A stretch of 64,000 nt of DNA, taken from Amorphochlora amoebiformis. Taxonomy: Eukaryota; Cercozoa; Chlorarachniophyceae. The stretch's first letter is position 1. Every line of letters starts with the position of its first letter. The stretch covers positions 1,054,001 through 1,118,000 of the forward strand of contig BAAHQB010000033.1 of NCBI GenBank assembly GCA_054601695.1. Reading direction: 5' to 3'. Under the pieces are notes generated by a model that worked only from the letters and a program-made list of their open reading frames with translations, was not told the origin of the DNA and did no database searches. Shown here piece by piece: positions 1 to 47,177 of the stretch. The position numbers were made by a program, and so were the translations under genes.

Positions 1-110
1 TACCTAATTATGTACATATTATATGTATATACGAATTTACATACATACATATATATATATATATATGTGTATATATATGTATATATATATTACATATCTA
101 TATGAATATT

Positions 111-144
<34 letters not shown>

Positions 145-197
145 ATAACCTTTATTTATAACCTTTATTTATACACGTATTGTATATACTACGTAAT

Positions 198-240
<43 letters not shown>

Positions 241-396
241 TACATATATGTTATATGTGGATATATGCGGACAATTTCTACACATACCTTTCACATATAC
301 GTATATACATGTACATGCATACGTTTACATATGCATATCTACATATATATGAATATATGCATAATATAATATGAATATTTATATATATATATATAT

Positions 397-476
<80 letters not shown>

Positions 477-617
477 CATATATATATATATATACACATA
501 CACATATATATATATATATACATGTATGTGTATTATGTAGATGTCATTCATCATACATAAATACACAAATATCGTAAATACACAAATATCGTAAATACAC
601 AGACATACATACATACA

Positions 618-662
<45 letters not shown>

Positions 663-753
663 ATATGTATATTGCCATACATACATATATATATATATTT
701 ATAACAATATATGTACAATGTGTTATCACGTGTCCAGACATACAATACATATG

Positions 754-784
<31 letters not shown>

Positions 785-852
785 TTGTAATATCCTTTAT
801 CAAATAAAATTACTCCATATATCTTCAAATCACACATATCAAACCTCTCCAG
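1..852. other. intron sequence upstream of the first visible psuG exon
   Basis: This stretch is mostly (TA)n with TATG and CATA variants and contains no coding segment I can support. A pyrimidine-rich stretch near 835-850 leads to the acceptor AG at 851-852. It is read as the intron preceding the first visible exon of the psuG-like gene, whose 5' exons lie outside the window. Confidence 0.7.
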
Positions 853-1705
853 GTACATCGCGAGCCTCGCGAAGATTCCGGTGTTCGTGACGGGCGGCAT
901 AGGCGGAGTCCACCGCGGGGTGGAGGAAACCCTAGACATATCTGCCGATCTCACCGAACTCGGCAGGACAAGTGTCGCGGTGCTATCCTTCCTCCTACCA
1001 AAGGGAGAGAGGGGAAGGAGAAAATATAGATGGAGAGACAGACATTGAGAAGTATTGCTGTGCTGAGTGAGAGAAGAAGCTATGAGTGAAAATAGAAGAG
1101 ACAGAGAGGATGAGAGGTAAGAAAAGATAGAAGCGGGGGAGAAGGACAAAGAGCGGGAGAGAGGGGGTATAAAGAAGGGTGAAAAGTACTAGTTGTGCAC
1201 AAGTTTAAGCCCACTGCAAATGTATTCTCTCCTACCTTCGAAGCAATCGTCATACATCTTTGCTTTTAACATACCCAGAGTATTTAATTATTCACAGGTT
1301 GTCTGCGCTGGTGCCAAGAGCATTTTGGATATCCCTCGGTGATGTCCAGTAGTCTTTCTCCCTCACTCTCCCTCTCTTCCTTTCACACTCTCTTTTTTCT
1401 CTATCCCTTTCTTCTTTTTATTCCCCTCTCTCCCAGTAATCAAACAATAATTTTTGGCTTAACGAAAATCGGCAGCACACTGGAGTTTCTCGAGACGCAA
1501 GGCGTTCCCGTCGTCGCTTACCAAACGAACGAATTTCCTGCCTTTTTTACCCCGTAAGAATATATTGTATATGCATATATGTGATATTTATATATATTCA
1601 CATTTATCACATATGGAATGTATGGATATATGTCGATGTGTATATGTAAACAATATGTATATGAATATATATTTCTATTACATTAAATATATGTACATTC
1701 ACATC

Positions 1706-1741
<36 letters not shown>

Positions 1742-1779
1742 TATATCTGTGTGTGCATATATATATTATATAGATTTAT

Positions 1780-1827
<48 letters not shown>

Positions 1828-2408
1828 TACATACAATGCATATGTGTGTATGTCGATATTATATGTATACATAACCTATAGATTTATATACAAAATGTAT
1901 ATGGACATACATACAGATACATATATATATATATATATATTAAATACAAATGAACACAATATCGTGCATGTAAAAACCCATACATATGCATACATGCAAA
2001 TAGCCGCCTAAGTATAAATTACATATACAAGTTTTGCTTGCATATCATATATGATAACGTATAACTAAGAATGTAACATGTTACAATTTACATGTGTTTA
2101 TCACTTCCAACTTGTAGAAAACCCACATAAAAATAGGAACATCAGCTAGAATTAGTAGTAATAATATGAGTAACAATGATCATAATACTTAGAAAATCTG
2201 GATGTCTGGCGCCACTTCGACTCGATTCACCTAAGGAAATCGCCAAGTTTCTTCATGCTGCAGGTATGCAGTCATGCACGAATGTGTACATCCATATGTA
2301 TATATTTATGTGTTTAGGAAGATGTGGGTTATGAATATTTAATTTTTTGGTTGATGTATGTATACATTACAGGATAATATACATATATATGTATATATAT
2401 ATATATAT

Positions 2409-2453
<45 letters not shown>

Positions 2454-2579
2454 TGTATGTATAATATATATATATATATATATATATATCTGTTCCTATT
2501 GTATAGGATATGAGTATTATGCAAATATTGATGTATATATAAATATGAGACATGCACACCTCGATGACATATAAAGGTA

Positions 2580-2613
<34 letters not shown>

Positions 2614-2706
2614 ATATATATATATGTAGGTGTGTGTGTGTGTATGTGTGTTTTGAGTATATATATATATATATAGATATATACTATATATACATATACA
2701 CATACA

Positions 2707-2754
<48 letters not shown>

Positions 2755-3070
2755 TACATATAAATATAGTTGTGTATACATGCATATATACATGTGTGTA
2801 AAATAGAAATGTATATACATATCTCGCATCCTGTACGATATATAAATCAAATTTGACACTTATGTTCATCATTCTTAACGTTAGGTCAACTCTATTTGCA
2901 AAATGGCGCCGTGATTGCTGTACCAGTACCAAAGGATCAAGCAGGTGTTTTCATATACACACGTACATACATACATGCATATGGACAACTATCTAGTGTA
3001 TACATATAGGTGTTAGATACATAACGAATGTAAATATGTATGTATTTATATATATATATATATATATACA

Positions 3071-3129
<59 letters not shown>

Positions 3130-3445
3130 ATGTATGTGTTCAAGGATACACATATGTATGGGGGGGGGGAGGCACAAAGAGAGCGAGCCAGAAAGAAAGA
3201 GGAACAAGAGAGAGGGAGAGAGTATGAAAAGATGAAAATTGTACATGTATTGTACATCTATGATGCGTTTAATATCTATGATCCCATAGTTACATTTGTA
3301 ACACAATTGTCATATTCACAGATAGTATACATGCTCTCATGTCACCACCACTTATAGGCGATGCAGGACTCATCAAACGAACCACAACCCAAGCTTTAAA
3401 TGAAGTGATAGAAAAGAAGATTAAGGTATATACATATGTATTTAG

Positions 3446-3476
<31 letters not shown>

Positions 3477-3549
3477 TTTTCATGTTTATAAATATACAAT
3501 ATTTATAAATATCTAATTTTATAAATAGTATGTATATCATTTTGTATGC

Positions 3550-3604
<55 letters not shown>

Positions 3605-4203
3605 CGTATATATATATATATACAATATATTATATAAATATGTATGTGTATACGTTTCTGTATTTGTGTATACATGGAAATATGTATGTATGTATATGTA
3701 TATATATATATATAATATATATATATGTATATCTTATCCTATACGGTATATACATATATATATATATATATATATAGTTTAATATGTATGTGTGTGTATG
3801 TATAAATATTTACACACACGCACACATATATTTATATGCATATATATATATATATATGTGTGTGTGTACAGAGGGGGTAGAGACAGAGAGTGTGCATATG
3901 GGACACATGATCAAAGAGAAACAGGGTGAGGGGAGAGTGCGAGTACCTGTATATATAAATATATGCATGTATATACACTTAAAATGATAAATATAATTAT
4001 AGCTATAATTATAAAATACATAATTATAAAAGGGACGCGATATTACACCCTACCTTCTCGACAGAATCAACCAGCTCACAGGAGGTGTATAAAAATACGA
4101 AACACATATATACATATATACACTTGATGGTTAGGTTTTTGCACACAGAGAATTATATTATGTATGTATATATATGAGTATCTGATATACGCTTATATAC
4201 ATA

Positions 4204-4240
<37 letters not shown>

Positions 4241-4420
4241 GTATATGTGTATATAATAAATATGAAATCAATATTCACTATCATGAGTCATATGATGATA
4301 TATATTTTTACATTTGCAGGGCATTCGCTGAAAGCCAACATAAACCTTGTCCTGAACAACGCAAAGATTGGAACTAAGGTCGCTGTTGAGCTTGCTAAAC
4401 TTCGGAGCCCCAGCTTGTAG
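853..4420 (+). CDS. psuG: pseudouridine-5'-phosphate glycosidase, C-terminal part (5' end outside window)
   Basis: Exons: 853-979, 1298-1338, 1476-1553, 2193-2263, 2885-2944, 3358-3425, 4033-4084, 4320-4420 (stop TAG). All junctions are GT-AG, keep one frame and give 198 residues; bacterial PsuG is about 310, so roughly the last two thirds is present. Visible family motifs in order are [52 protein letters not shown] and FPAFF, then the C-terminal part with [19 protein letters not shown] and [12 protein letters not shown]. From family knowledge, PsuG reversibly splits pseudouridine 5'-phosphate into uracil and ribose 5-phosphate; the Lys in the AGxKSILD motif is probably the Schiff-base residue. 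Some eukaryotes fuse PsuG to a PfkB-type pseudouridine kinase, but here the stop follows the glycosidase domain directly, so no C-terminal kinase is fused. The first two complete introns (980-1297, 1339-1475) lack TA tracts; the later ones are TA-rich. Confidence 0.93.
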
Positions 4421-4759
4421 AAGTTTGGAACGCTGTAGTTTGTGTGTCCAAATTACTAGTAATTAATTATTCTGCTATTCACCGATAAGAATAAAGGCTT
4501 ATCTTCATCTAGCCGAGCTCTGTAATACTCTAGATACTAAGAATCTAGAGAATCTTTCGGCGATATCCTCTTGTACGTCGAATAACTCCTAGCGGTAGAC
4601 TTGTCTAGTAGTATAAAATTTCAGTCTATCTAGCTGTGCGGTAGCTATTTACTTCGGTATTACCCTAGTACCTAGAGTACTGCACTAGTTCTAGTAATTA
4701 GTCATGATGAAAATAGTCACGACAGTCTAGATAGTCGATAGTAATCGTTAATCATATGG
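4421..4759. other. convergent intergenic spacer, CTAG-rich
   Basis: This 339 bp spacer lies between the stop codons of psuG (+) and the ubiquitin-fold gene (-). It has no (TA)n tract. Instead it is studded with CTAG, TCTAGA and CTAGTA words, for example around 4510-4550, 4600-4640 and 4665-4730. An AATAAA at 4490-4495, about 70 nt after the psuG stop, is a possible polyadenylation signal, but this is weak evidence. The composition is sharply unlike the introns on either side. Confidence 0.7.
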
Positions 4760-13862
<9,103 letters not shown>

Positions 13863-14222
13863 TCTGGCACGTGTTGGTTTGCTCTCCTGGGAGTGCGAAG
13901 TGTTAAATTTATTCTAAACACGTGTCGCCTGTCCTTTCCCTCCTTCGTCAGCCCAAGAAATTACTCTTCTCTGAAGCTCCCCCTTGGATGTTTCAATTTT
14001 AATATAATGTGTGAGACTGTTGAAGCTCAAAAAACTGGTATTAAGTTTATGTAGAACTAGTTATCTTCCCCTGTGGAGGATTTCAAGGGGCTGACAACGG
14101 AAGGTACCCGGCCATGAATATGCCGAAAAGTTACTTAAGAATGTGAACGACGGGTACTATCGGACACTCTTTATCGGGATACCGGCTTTCCGCTTCAAAC
14201 ACGTGTCGATAATTCCTCCCTC
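13863..14222. promoter_or_regulatory. bidirectional promoter with CACGTG boxes
   Basis: This 360 bp region separates the divergent starts of the ubiquitin-fold gene (ATG 13862, -) and the aldo/keto reductase (ATG 14223, +). CACGTG cores lie at 13868-13873, only 5 bp before the minus-strand ATG, and within the 10-mer ACACGTGTCG at 13918-13927 and again at 14199-14208, ending 14 bp before the plus-strand ATG. The region is GC-balanced and free of TA tracts. Such closeness to both ATGs implies very short 5' leaders or a start-site element. CACGTG is the classical E-box/G-box bound by bHLH or bZIP factors; a function here is inferred. Confidence 0.65.
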
Positions 14223-22881
<8,659 letters not shown>

Positions 22882-24371
22882 TCTAGTTAATCCAGTTAAT
22901 CTGGTCCATCTAACTTTGATCTTATTAAAGGAAAAATTCATAATGTACAAATCTACCAACATGTGTAGGCTAGACTGTACGTCATATGGCTGTACTACAT
23001 ATCGTCTGCACACAGAATACATCATATATCTAGTACATATAGATATATATTAGATCTAGCAGATATACTAGTCGAGTCCGAAGTTCCGGGATCTGGTCTG
23101 AATGATATATAGTACAATTTGATCCAGTCGATATATTTGCGATCATAATACTATATCATGATCGGTCTAGACTGTACAAGCACGACATGTAGGTATAGTA
23201 CGTATACGTATACGTGTAACAATGTATACATGTACGTATACTGTTTACATGTAGTACATGCATACGTACGTATACTGTTTACATCATGATATTTCAATGG
23301 TGGTTATATACGCACATACATGTATACATACGTATGATGTACGTACATGGTAACGTCACTGGTCTAGCACATGGTACGTACCACGGCGGTATCACAATAC
23401 GTACGTAACGCACAATAACCATGACTCGCAACATGATGTAAACAGTATACGTACGTATGCATAACATTGTACTACATGTAAACAGTATACGTACATGTAT
23501 ACATTGTTACACGTATACGTATACGTACTATACCTACATGTCTTGCTTGTACAGTCTAGTACACGCACATACATGTATACATACGTATGATGTACGAACG
23601 TACATGGTAACGTCACTGATCTAGCAAATGGTACGTACCACGGCGGTACCACAATACGTACGTAACGTACAATAACCATGACTCGCAAGCATTGATATTT
23701 ATGTGGTTAGATTGGGGATTCCCACATATGTAATCCGTACTATACCTACATGTCTACTATAGTACGCACATACACATATATACGTATGATCACATGATAT
23801 GTTCGTACCATGGCGGTACCACAATACGTATACGTACAATGACCATGAATCGCAAGCATTCACATTTTATGCGGTTAGATTGGGAATATCCCACATACAC
23901 CTACATGTCTAGTATACGCACATACACGGATATATACGTATGATGTAATGTTCACATAGTACGTTGTTCGTACCACGGCGATGTCACAATGCGTGTACGT
24001 ACAATGACTAGAATGACCATGACTCGCAAGCATTGATTATTATGTGGTTAGATGGGGATATCCCACATATTACTACTAGTCAGACACCTATTATATTTAC
24101 ATATGAATTATCTAGATTATCATCGATGCTACATGTACAAATAAAGTTATCACAGCCTCGAAGTTGTCTCAGTATACTAGGTACAGCCGCCTACTAGATG
24201 ATAATTATATTATTAAATATGTAGACGGACGGTCACCTGAGCCCTAATTCCGAGCTTAAAAGCTAGCTTCAAAACATAAGATTATTGAATTACTGTCGGG
24301 CATGTTTGACACTGGTAGGTAATGTAATGAAATTTAGAAGTCTTAAGTTAAATAGCACATATCCGGTATAA
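22882..24371. other. convergent intergenic spacer, CTAG and GTAC/TACGTA-rich
   Basis: This 1.49 kb spacer lies between the stops of the aldo/keto reductase (+) and TYW1 (-). It contains almost no (TA)n. The left flank (22882-23166) and right flank (24070-24260) carry CTAG-type words; the middle holds the inverted and tandem repeat annotated separately. I see no supportable coding segment on either strand. A short minus frame across 24290-24370 is only the read-through of the other frame of the last TYW1 exon. Confidence 0.7.
23167..24070. repeat. inverted repeat plus four diverged tandem units, TACGTA-rich
   Basis: Left arm 23167-23288 and right arm 23432-23559 are reverse complements apart from a few small differences, including a 6-bp indel. 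The 143 bp loop holds the first copy of a second unit (about 23312-23431). That unit recurs at about 23564-23755, 23762-23905 and 23915-24070. Shared landmarks are TACGTATGAT, GTACCACGGCGGTA-like, CACAATACGT, AATGACCATGACTCGCAAG and, in the last three, TTAGATTGGGGAT-like plus CCCACATA. Each arm contains two copies of CGTATACTGTTTACAT. The element fills the centre of a convergent spacer. It has no ORF, so a non-autonomous mobile element, satellite seed or structured transcript are all possible. Confidence 0.85.
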
Positions 24372-39646
<15,275 letters not shown>

Positions 39647-39964
39647 GACACGTGCCTTGCAACACGGATACCGGAATCCACGGATCCCATGGATTCCTTG
39701 GACTCCGGTATTATGCGGACACGTGCGGGATGAATCGCCCTCTGCTGTAAGAGGGTGTGAGTGGAAACATCCTTCCAAGAGCGTCAAGCCACTGACATAC
39801 AGTGATAAGGCGTTTGACTGCTTTTGAAATAGTTCAGTGGTCTAGTTCTCTCGTGTCGATGTAAGCTGAATAGACACGTGTCGTGGGAATCCATCTTCCC
39901 TTAATAATTCGGCTCTAAGCCAGCCGCGGTGGTCGCGTACTGTCGAGTTGGGGAGCGCAAAACC
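39647..39964. promoter_or_regulatory. bidirectional promoter of TYW1 and the CFP1-like gene
   Basis: This 318 bp region lies between divergent ATGs at 39646 (-) and 39965 (+). CACGTG cores occur at 39649-39654, 2 bp before the TYW1 ATG, within ACACGTGCGG at 39719-39728, and within ACACGTGTCG at 39874-39883. The last 10-mer is identical to both copies in the 13.9-14.2 kb promoter. There are no TA tracts. A 44 bp palindrome is annotated separately. An upstream in-frame ATG for TYW1 exists at 39787, but it would place these boxes inside the coding sequence, so the downstream ATG is preferred. Confidence 0.65.
39668..39711. promoter_or_regulatory. 44-bp imperfect palindrome in the TYW1/CFP1 promoter
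   Basis: ATACCGG at 39668-39674 pairs with CCGGTAT at 39705-39711. The interior (GAATCCACGGATCC against GGATTCCTTGGACTC) pairs with two mismatches and a small bulge around CATG. It sits between two CACGTG boxes at 39649 and 39720. It may be an operator-like site or a hairpin; function is unknown. Confidence 0.6.
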
Positions 39965-40902
39965 ATGTCCAGAAGCAGCCTCAGGAGAAGGCAGCAGCAG
40001 AAGCCCAAACCAGTCGACATGAATCTGCGTTTACCGAAGAAGGTAGGCGGGTATTCCGAGTGAAAGGTCTGGGAGATGCGAGAATACGTGGGAGTTTGTT
40101 CCGTGGAGAGCTAGGAGTCAGCGCGAAATGAAGCGCTTCTGAGGCTGATTTTGACAGGAGGAGGAGGGCCAAGAGCTGTACTGTATCTGCCGTCAGCCTT
40201 ATGACGCACGTCGATTCATGATCGGGTGGGTTTTTTGTGAAATCTCGTTTTTCGGGCCCTAAATGATCACCCCGGGGTCGAAAGCTTGGTTAGCAATATT
40301 GGTTTGCCACAGCGTTGGTCAGAGGAAAAAAAATCCGCTTAAAAGATCTTTCTTCTATTCATTTTGACAGATGCGATAACTGCGACGGCTGGTTCCATGC
40401 TCGATGTGTGAATATCACCGTTGCCGAGGCGGACAGGTGTGCATCGTCCCCAAGCTCTAACAACTAGCGATCACATGTCCCACTAATACGCTTCAGGATC
40501 ACGCACTTCATCTGTCCTCCATGCAAGTCCAAACGCAAGCGCAACAAGGATAGCAGTGAGTCAACCTCAAAAATATTACGTTAAAACCCTCGTCGGATCC
40601 TTTCCTTTTTTCGGGGAGTTTCTTTTCAAATTGTTTGCACTCCCTGTCCAATACTTTACTCGTTGGGTTTCCAGAAGATCGCGGGAAGAAGAAGTTGACC
40701 GGAAAATCGAGTGGGAGATCTGCAATGGGTATATTGTATCGGCCACCGTCACGGAAGCCTAGCCAGAGGATTAAGAGGCACGAGCTCAGGAGGGTAGGAC
40801 TTCTTTACATATTCTTGAAGTGAAGTATGTAATATGTTCTTACAGATATTATATTATATATATATATATATATACATATATATAAATATATATAATAAAT
40901 AA

Positions 40903-40956
<54 letters not shown>

Positions 40957-40958
40957 GT

Positions 40959-41011
<53 letters not shown>

Positions 41012-41154
41012 GTATATATATGTCATATATTTTGTATGTACATGTGAAAATATACAAACTTACATTTGCACATTGTTTTACACACATGTTATGGTTTTAC
41101 ATATGTTATATTCATATGTATTAATATATATATATATATATATATATATAAACA

Positions 41155-41199
<45 letters not shown>

Positions 41200-41404
41200 G
41201 TGTAATTATTTACATATATGTATAATATAAATATATTGTATATATATATATATATATAATTATGTATATGTATATATATATATATATTTACATGTAAAAG
41301 TATACATATATATTTACATGTATATATCTGATATTACGTATGTATGAGTACATGAGCGTTTGCGACATGTATATTTCAATGGGAAGAAATATCGTGCATT
41401 CTTC

Positions 41405-41439
<35 letters not shown>

Positions 41440-41571
41440 ATATAGATGTATATATGCATATATATATTTTTAGATAACATATATGTATGTATATATTTAT
41501 ATATATAATATATAATATGTATATTATATATACACCTGTATATATTTAATATATATATATATATATATATA

Positions 41572-41616
<45 letters not shown>

Positions 41617-41853
41617 AAATATATACATAATATATATATATATATATATATATGTACATATTATATATATGTATACATACATTTATAAAGATTTATCGAT
41701 ACATTATACGGTACAATAGGTTAACATACATATACAGGTGAAAACATATGTAGACGCATTTATGCATACATACATATATATATATAAAATATATATATAT
41801 ATATATTTCTATGTGTATATATATATATATATATTATATATATGTATATATAT

Positions 41854-41894
<41 letters not shown>

Positions 41895-42188
41895 CCAATG
41901 TTTTAAATATCTGCAGGCTCAAAATATGGATCACGTGCCGTACGAGCCCAACTTTGATACCTCGGTAAGATTTTGAAATCGCAGAACATAGTATATATAC
42001 ATATTCCTAATTAATGAGCGCATGTATTATATGGTTACGTGTATTTTTAGAGTTTATACATATTGTACAATTCTTACAGATATTTATATAAATCTTTTCG
42101 ACGAAATATCTTTACTCTATTTAAATATGTATATCTAAATGTATTTATGAATATATAGATAAATAATATATATATATATATATACATA

Positions 42189-42234
<46 letters not shown>

Positions 42235-42241
42235 TACACAC

Positions 42242-42272
<31 letters not shown>

Positions 42273-43158
42273 ATATAAATATATATATGCATATATATAT
42301 ATATATATATATTATATTTATATATATTTATATTTATATTTATAATCCTATTGTATGTACTATGAACAAACAAATGCGACAGGTTACATAAAAGCAACAT
42401 TGATTACATATTCTGCCCGAGATAGATAGAAATATAACCATACTAAAGGAGAGCGAGGAAGAAGACGAAAACGGTATTCCACTGGAAGACCCCGGCTGGG
42501 AGTCCGACGACTCGGTAACACAAAAGAAAAACCAAAATAAAGTTCCGTCAACCTTCCCCACCCACTCAACCATCCCTAAACTACCACCGCGGTACGTATG
42601 TGATACTTTTAAGAAATCACCCAAAAATAGCCCGTAACCGCTGGAATCAAACTTTAATAGGATTTTCTTTCTTTTCCCTTCACAATTTTTCAATCATTTT
42701 ACATAATTCTCAGGCTGAGTGTGGGGTCTCCACTAAGGACTCTACCCTTACAGTGGATGTATATGCCTATTCCACCACCCACAAGGACCTAGGGTACATC
42801 TGAATTCACATGTGTAGTACTACAAAGGAAAACATACATACATTAAATTTAATTTATATATGTTCTTATAGATATATCTATATACAGAAAAAAAATACTT
42901 TAAATTTGTTTTAGGTGTATATCTTCTCCTATTCTGTACATTTTTAAATATAATGGGAGTTTGAACACTAAGCACTTTTATTGCCTTACCGACCTAACCC
43001 TAACCATAATAATAAGATCTGATCTAAACCTCACCGGCTTGGTGGCAGACGACAGGGACAAGGTTTTCGATCATTAGTATTATTTTGTTATCATACATAC
43101 ATGTAGATGATGTATATATTTAAATACATATAAATATATGTACGTGTATATATTTTTT

Positions 43159-43237
<79 letters not shown>

Positions 43238-43263
43238 ATATATGCGTACATGTATACAAATTA

Positions 43264-43339
<76 letters not shown>

Positions 43340-43374
43340 GTATGTGCGTGTATATACATATATATATATATAAA

Positions 43375-43419
<45 letters not shown>

Positions 43420-43450
43420 GTATTTATGTACATACATACATAAATATAAC

Positions 43451-43483
<33 letters not shown>

Positions 43484-43510
43484 ATGTATATATATATATA
43501 TACATAAATG

Positions 43511-43547
<37 letters not shown>

Positions 43548-43638
43548 TATATGTATATACATGTATATGTTTCAGTTGAATTATATCTATGTTTGTATAT
43601 ATCTATATATGTTTGTATACATTCATACAAACACACGT

Positions 43639-43684
<46 letters not shown>

Positions 43685-43981
43685 TTATATGTATATGTAC
43701 ACATATATATGTATATATACATGTATTATATATTAATATTGAAAAACTTTACGCAAAGGCCTTGCTGTCCCATTTGCGTCGAAAAGCCTTTGAAGTCGAG
43801 TGTGAGCTTCACCGTACAAAATCCAGGCAACAAATCAAGCTAGCGGGTAACACTTGAGAAATGTATTTACGCATTTTAGCACTATCAGTATACACGTATA
43901 CATATTTTTTTAGAAATTGTATATACAAAAGTAAAATATGCATTTATACATATGTATGTAATATATATATATTCATGCATA

Positions 43982-44026
<45 letters not shown>

Positions 44027-44313
44027 GCAAATTTTGACCTTTACATAGAATTCATGCATCTGTATTCTATGTATAAAATGTATACATAACGTACATCTGC
44101 ACATTATGTCTTTTACGTATCCTTTCCTTTTCTTTTCCCTAATCCTTCCTCGTCCACATTCTTCTCCCATTTAGACTGTTTCTCCCACTCTCACTCTCAT
44201 CTCTTATATATGTATATATATATATTATATATATATATATATATATAATATATATATATATATACATATATAAGAGATGAGAGTGAGAGTGGGAGAAACA
44301 GTCTAAATGGGAG

Positions 44314-44349
<36 letters not shown>

Positions 44350-44506
44350 ATATGTAATGTTAATACACATTGTATGTTTTTCAATATATATTTATATATA
44401 TATATATATATATAGTACATAAGTGTATATATCCAGTTACGTTACATGCATCTATACCTATACATGTGTATAGATGTAAATGCAACTATACATTTACAGC
44501 ATACGG

Positions 44507-44537
<31 letters not shown>

Positions 44538-44538
44538 T

Positions 44539-44583
<45 letters not shown>

Positions 44584-44655
44584 ATATACATATATGTACA
44601 TATATATATATATACGTATATATGTATGTATAAAGATGTATATATATATACATAT

Positions 44656-44699
<44 letters not shown>

Positions 44700-44913
44700 A
44701 TATATCTATATATTAGATACAAAATACACGTCGAATACTTACAATGAACAAAAAATATAATACTAGAATACAAAACTACAGGTCTTGCCTTTGCGAGGCG
44801 CGAGAGTATGAAATACTTCAACGATTTAAAAGTAAATGAATTTTCAATTCCGAAGGTACGTAATTTATATATAATATATAAAGGCGTATGTATACATGTG
44901 CATGCATACATAA

Positions 44914-44947
<34 letters not shown>

Positions 44948-44965
44948 CTAAAAATATATTATAAA

Positions 44966-45006
<41 letters not shown>

Positions 45007-45193
45007 AGTATATATATTTACATTCAAATATATCATAATTTTTGTACCCATACACTTTTTGTACCCACCTCTTTTGCAACTTGTCCTAATCCAATCCTCA
45101 CGTTATCCCTCACCCACAGGAGACCGATATCGACAGCCAGACCGCCGACAGCCTGATTCGCGGAATTAACAACGTATGAAATAACGAGTATGG

Positions 45194-45247
<54 letters not shown>

Positions 45248-45332
45248 TATCATATATGCACATTTATATGTGTATTACACAAACGTACATTTCATCACAC
45301 TTTCAATGATTTGATATATAAAAATAATATAT

Positions 45333-45384
<52 letters not shown>

Positions 45385-45933
45385 ATGTACATATGTAAAT
45401 ATCAAAACGAGTGTATATACATATATACATATACATATATACATATATATATAATATATATATATATATACGCATATATATATTTATATATATATATATG
45501 TATATGTGTATATGTACATATGTATACATATATATATATATATATTTAAACTTATATTTGAAGGTAAGGGCCCTGAGAGAGGTGAGGGAGCACTGTATTC
45601 AGTGCGGGAGCTGTGGAGCATACATTCCGGTAACAAGGAAATATAGAAATATTTCATATATGTTAGGTAGAATATTAGTTTCGAAGTATAGCGTAGATCA
45701 ATAGAAAAATATAATATATTTACATATATATATATATATATATATATATGTAGGTAAGTTGAATACATGTAATTTGTTTATTTCATTTGTACTATCAACA
45801 TACCATCTGTATATAGTTATAAATAAATAAATTATTATGTTCAATGACATGTTGATACTAGTCTGACATTATGTATCTACATCTATTCCTATAAAAACAT
45901 GTCTATATGTGTATATTTTTTATATGTATATAT

Positions 45934-45982
<49 letters not shown>

Positions 45983-46269
45983 CACATACACATATGTACA
46001 CATATGTGAATATTCGTTTTTTGCATACAAATAGCAATATGCTGCAACATGTATAACATAATAACACGGTTAGGTTTTTATATCTATCTCAATATGAATA
46101 TGTGCACAGATTGTCCACTACGATAAACACCTCGAAGAATGCGGCCTTCTCAAGGCAACTATCCAACTCTAACCTAAACCCGAATCCTAATCTGAACACT
46201 TACCTCCCGAACCTAAAAGGATATATGGCGAGTATACTATGTATGTAATAATACAAGCATATATATACA

Positions 46270-46315
<46 letters not shown>

Positions 46316-46413
46316 AGTTTTAATAGTTTGGTTTAGGGATTCATACATATTATGCATTTACATGTATATGTGTGCACATATTTGTACTAGATATGTGTAC
46401 ATAATATATGCGT

Positions 46414-46454
<41 letters not shown>

Positions 46455-46571
46455 ATATATGTATATACATATATACATAAATATATATATATACACATAT
46501 ATATATATATTAATTCGTATGCAATTAAATTATATATATAAATATATGTGTGTGTGTGTGTATGTGTATGT

Positions 46572-46609
<38 letters not shown>

Positions 46610-46717
46610 ATATATATATATACATGTATATACAGGTATATGTATATGATGTGTAAAATATTAATTCGTATGCACTCACATGGTATATGTATATTTTTGT
46701 ATGTATATATGTATATA

Positions 46718-46765
<48 letters not shown>

Positions 46766-46818
46766 GATATATATGTATATAATATACACATATATATATA
46801 TATATTTATGTGTGTGTG

Positions 46819-46868
<50 letters not shown>

Positions 46869-46995
46869 GTGTGTGTTTGTATATACACATTACCTGTGTG
46901 AACATTTAAATATCTCGTAGGTCTTGACGTCTCGTGCCCCTCTCAAGGTTTACACATTTGAAATATGTTTCTGTTATATACATATATATATATAC

Positions 46996-47040
<45 letters not shown>

Positions 47041-47076
47041 GCATATCAAAATGTATCTGTGTGTATGTGTGTGTGC

Positions 47077-47118
<42 letters not shown>

Positions 47119-47132
47119 TATATGCATATATA

Positions 47133-47177
<45 letters not shown>

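Noticed and set aside
42759-42803. Ending the CFP1 gene at the TGA at 42801-42803
   Set aside because: Downstream exons on the same strand continue the family order (helical segment, zinc block), and a GTATAT donor at 42759 restores phase.
43745-43845. RING-like reading [10 protein letters not shown] in an alternative frame of CFP1 exon 9
   Set aside because: Only the [14 protein letters not shown] frame joins the next exon in phase and continues to the CFP1 zinc block.
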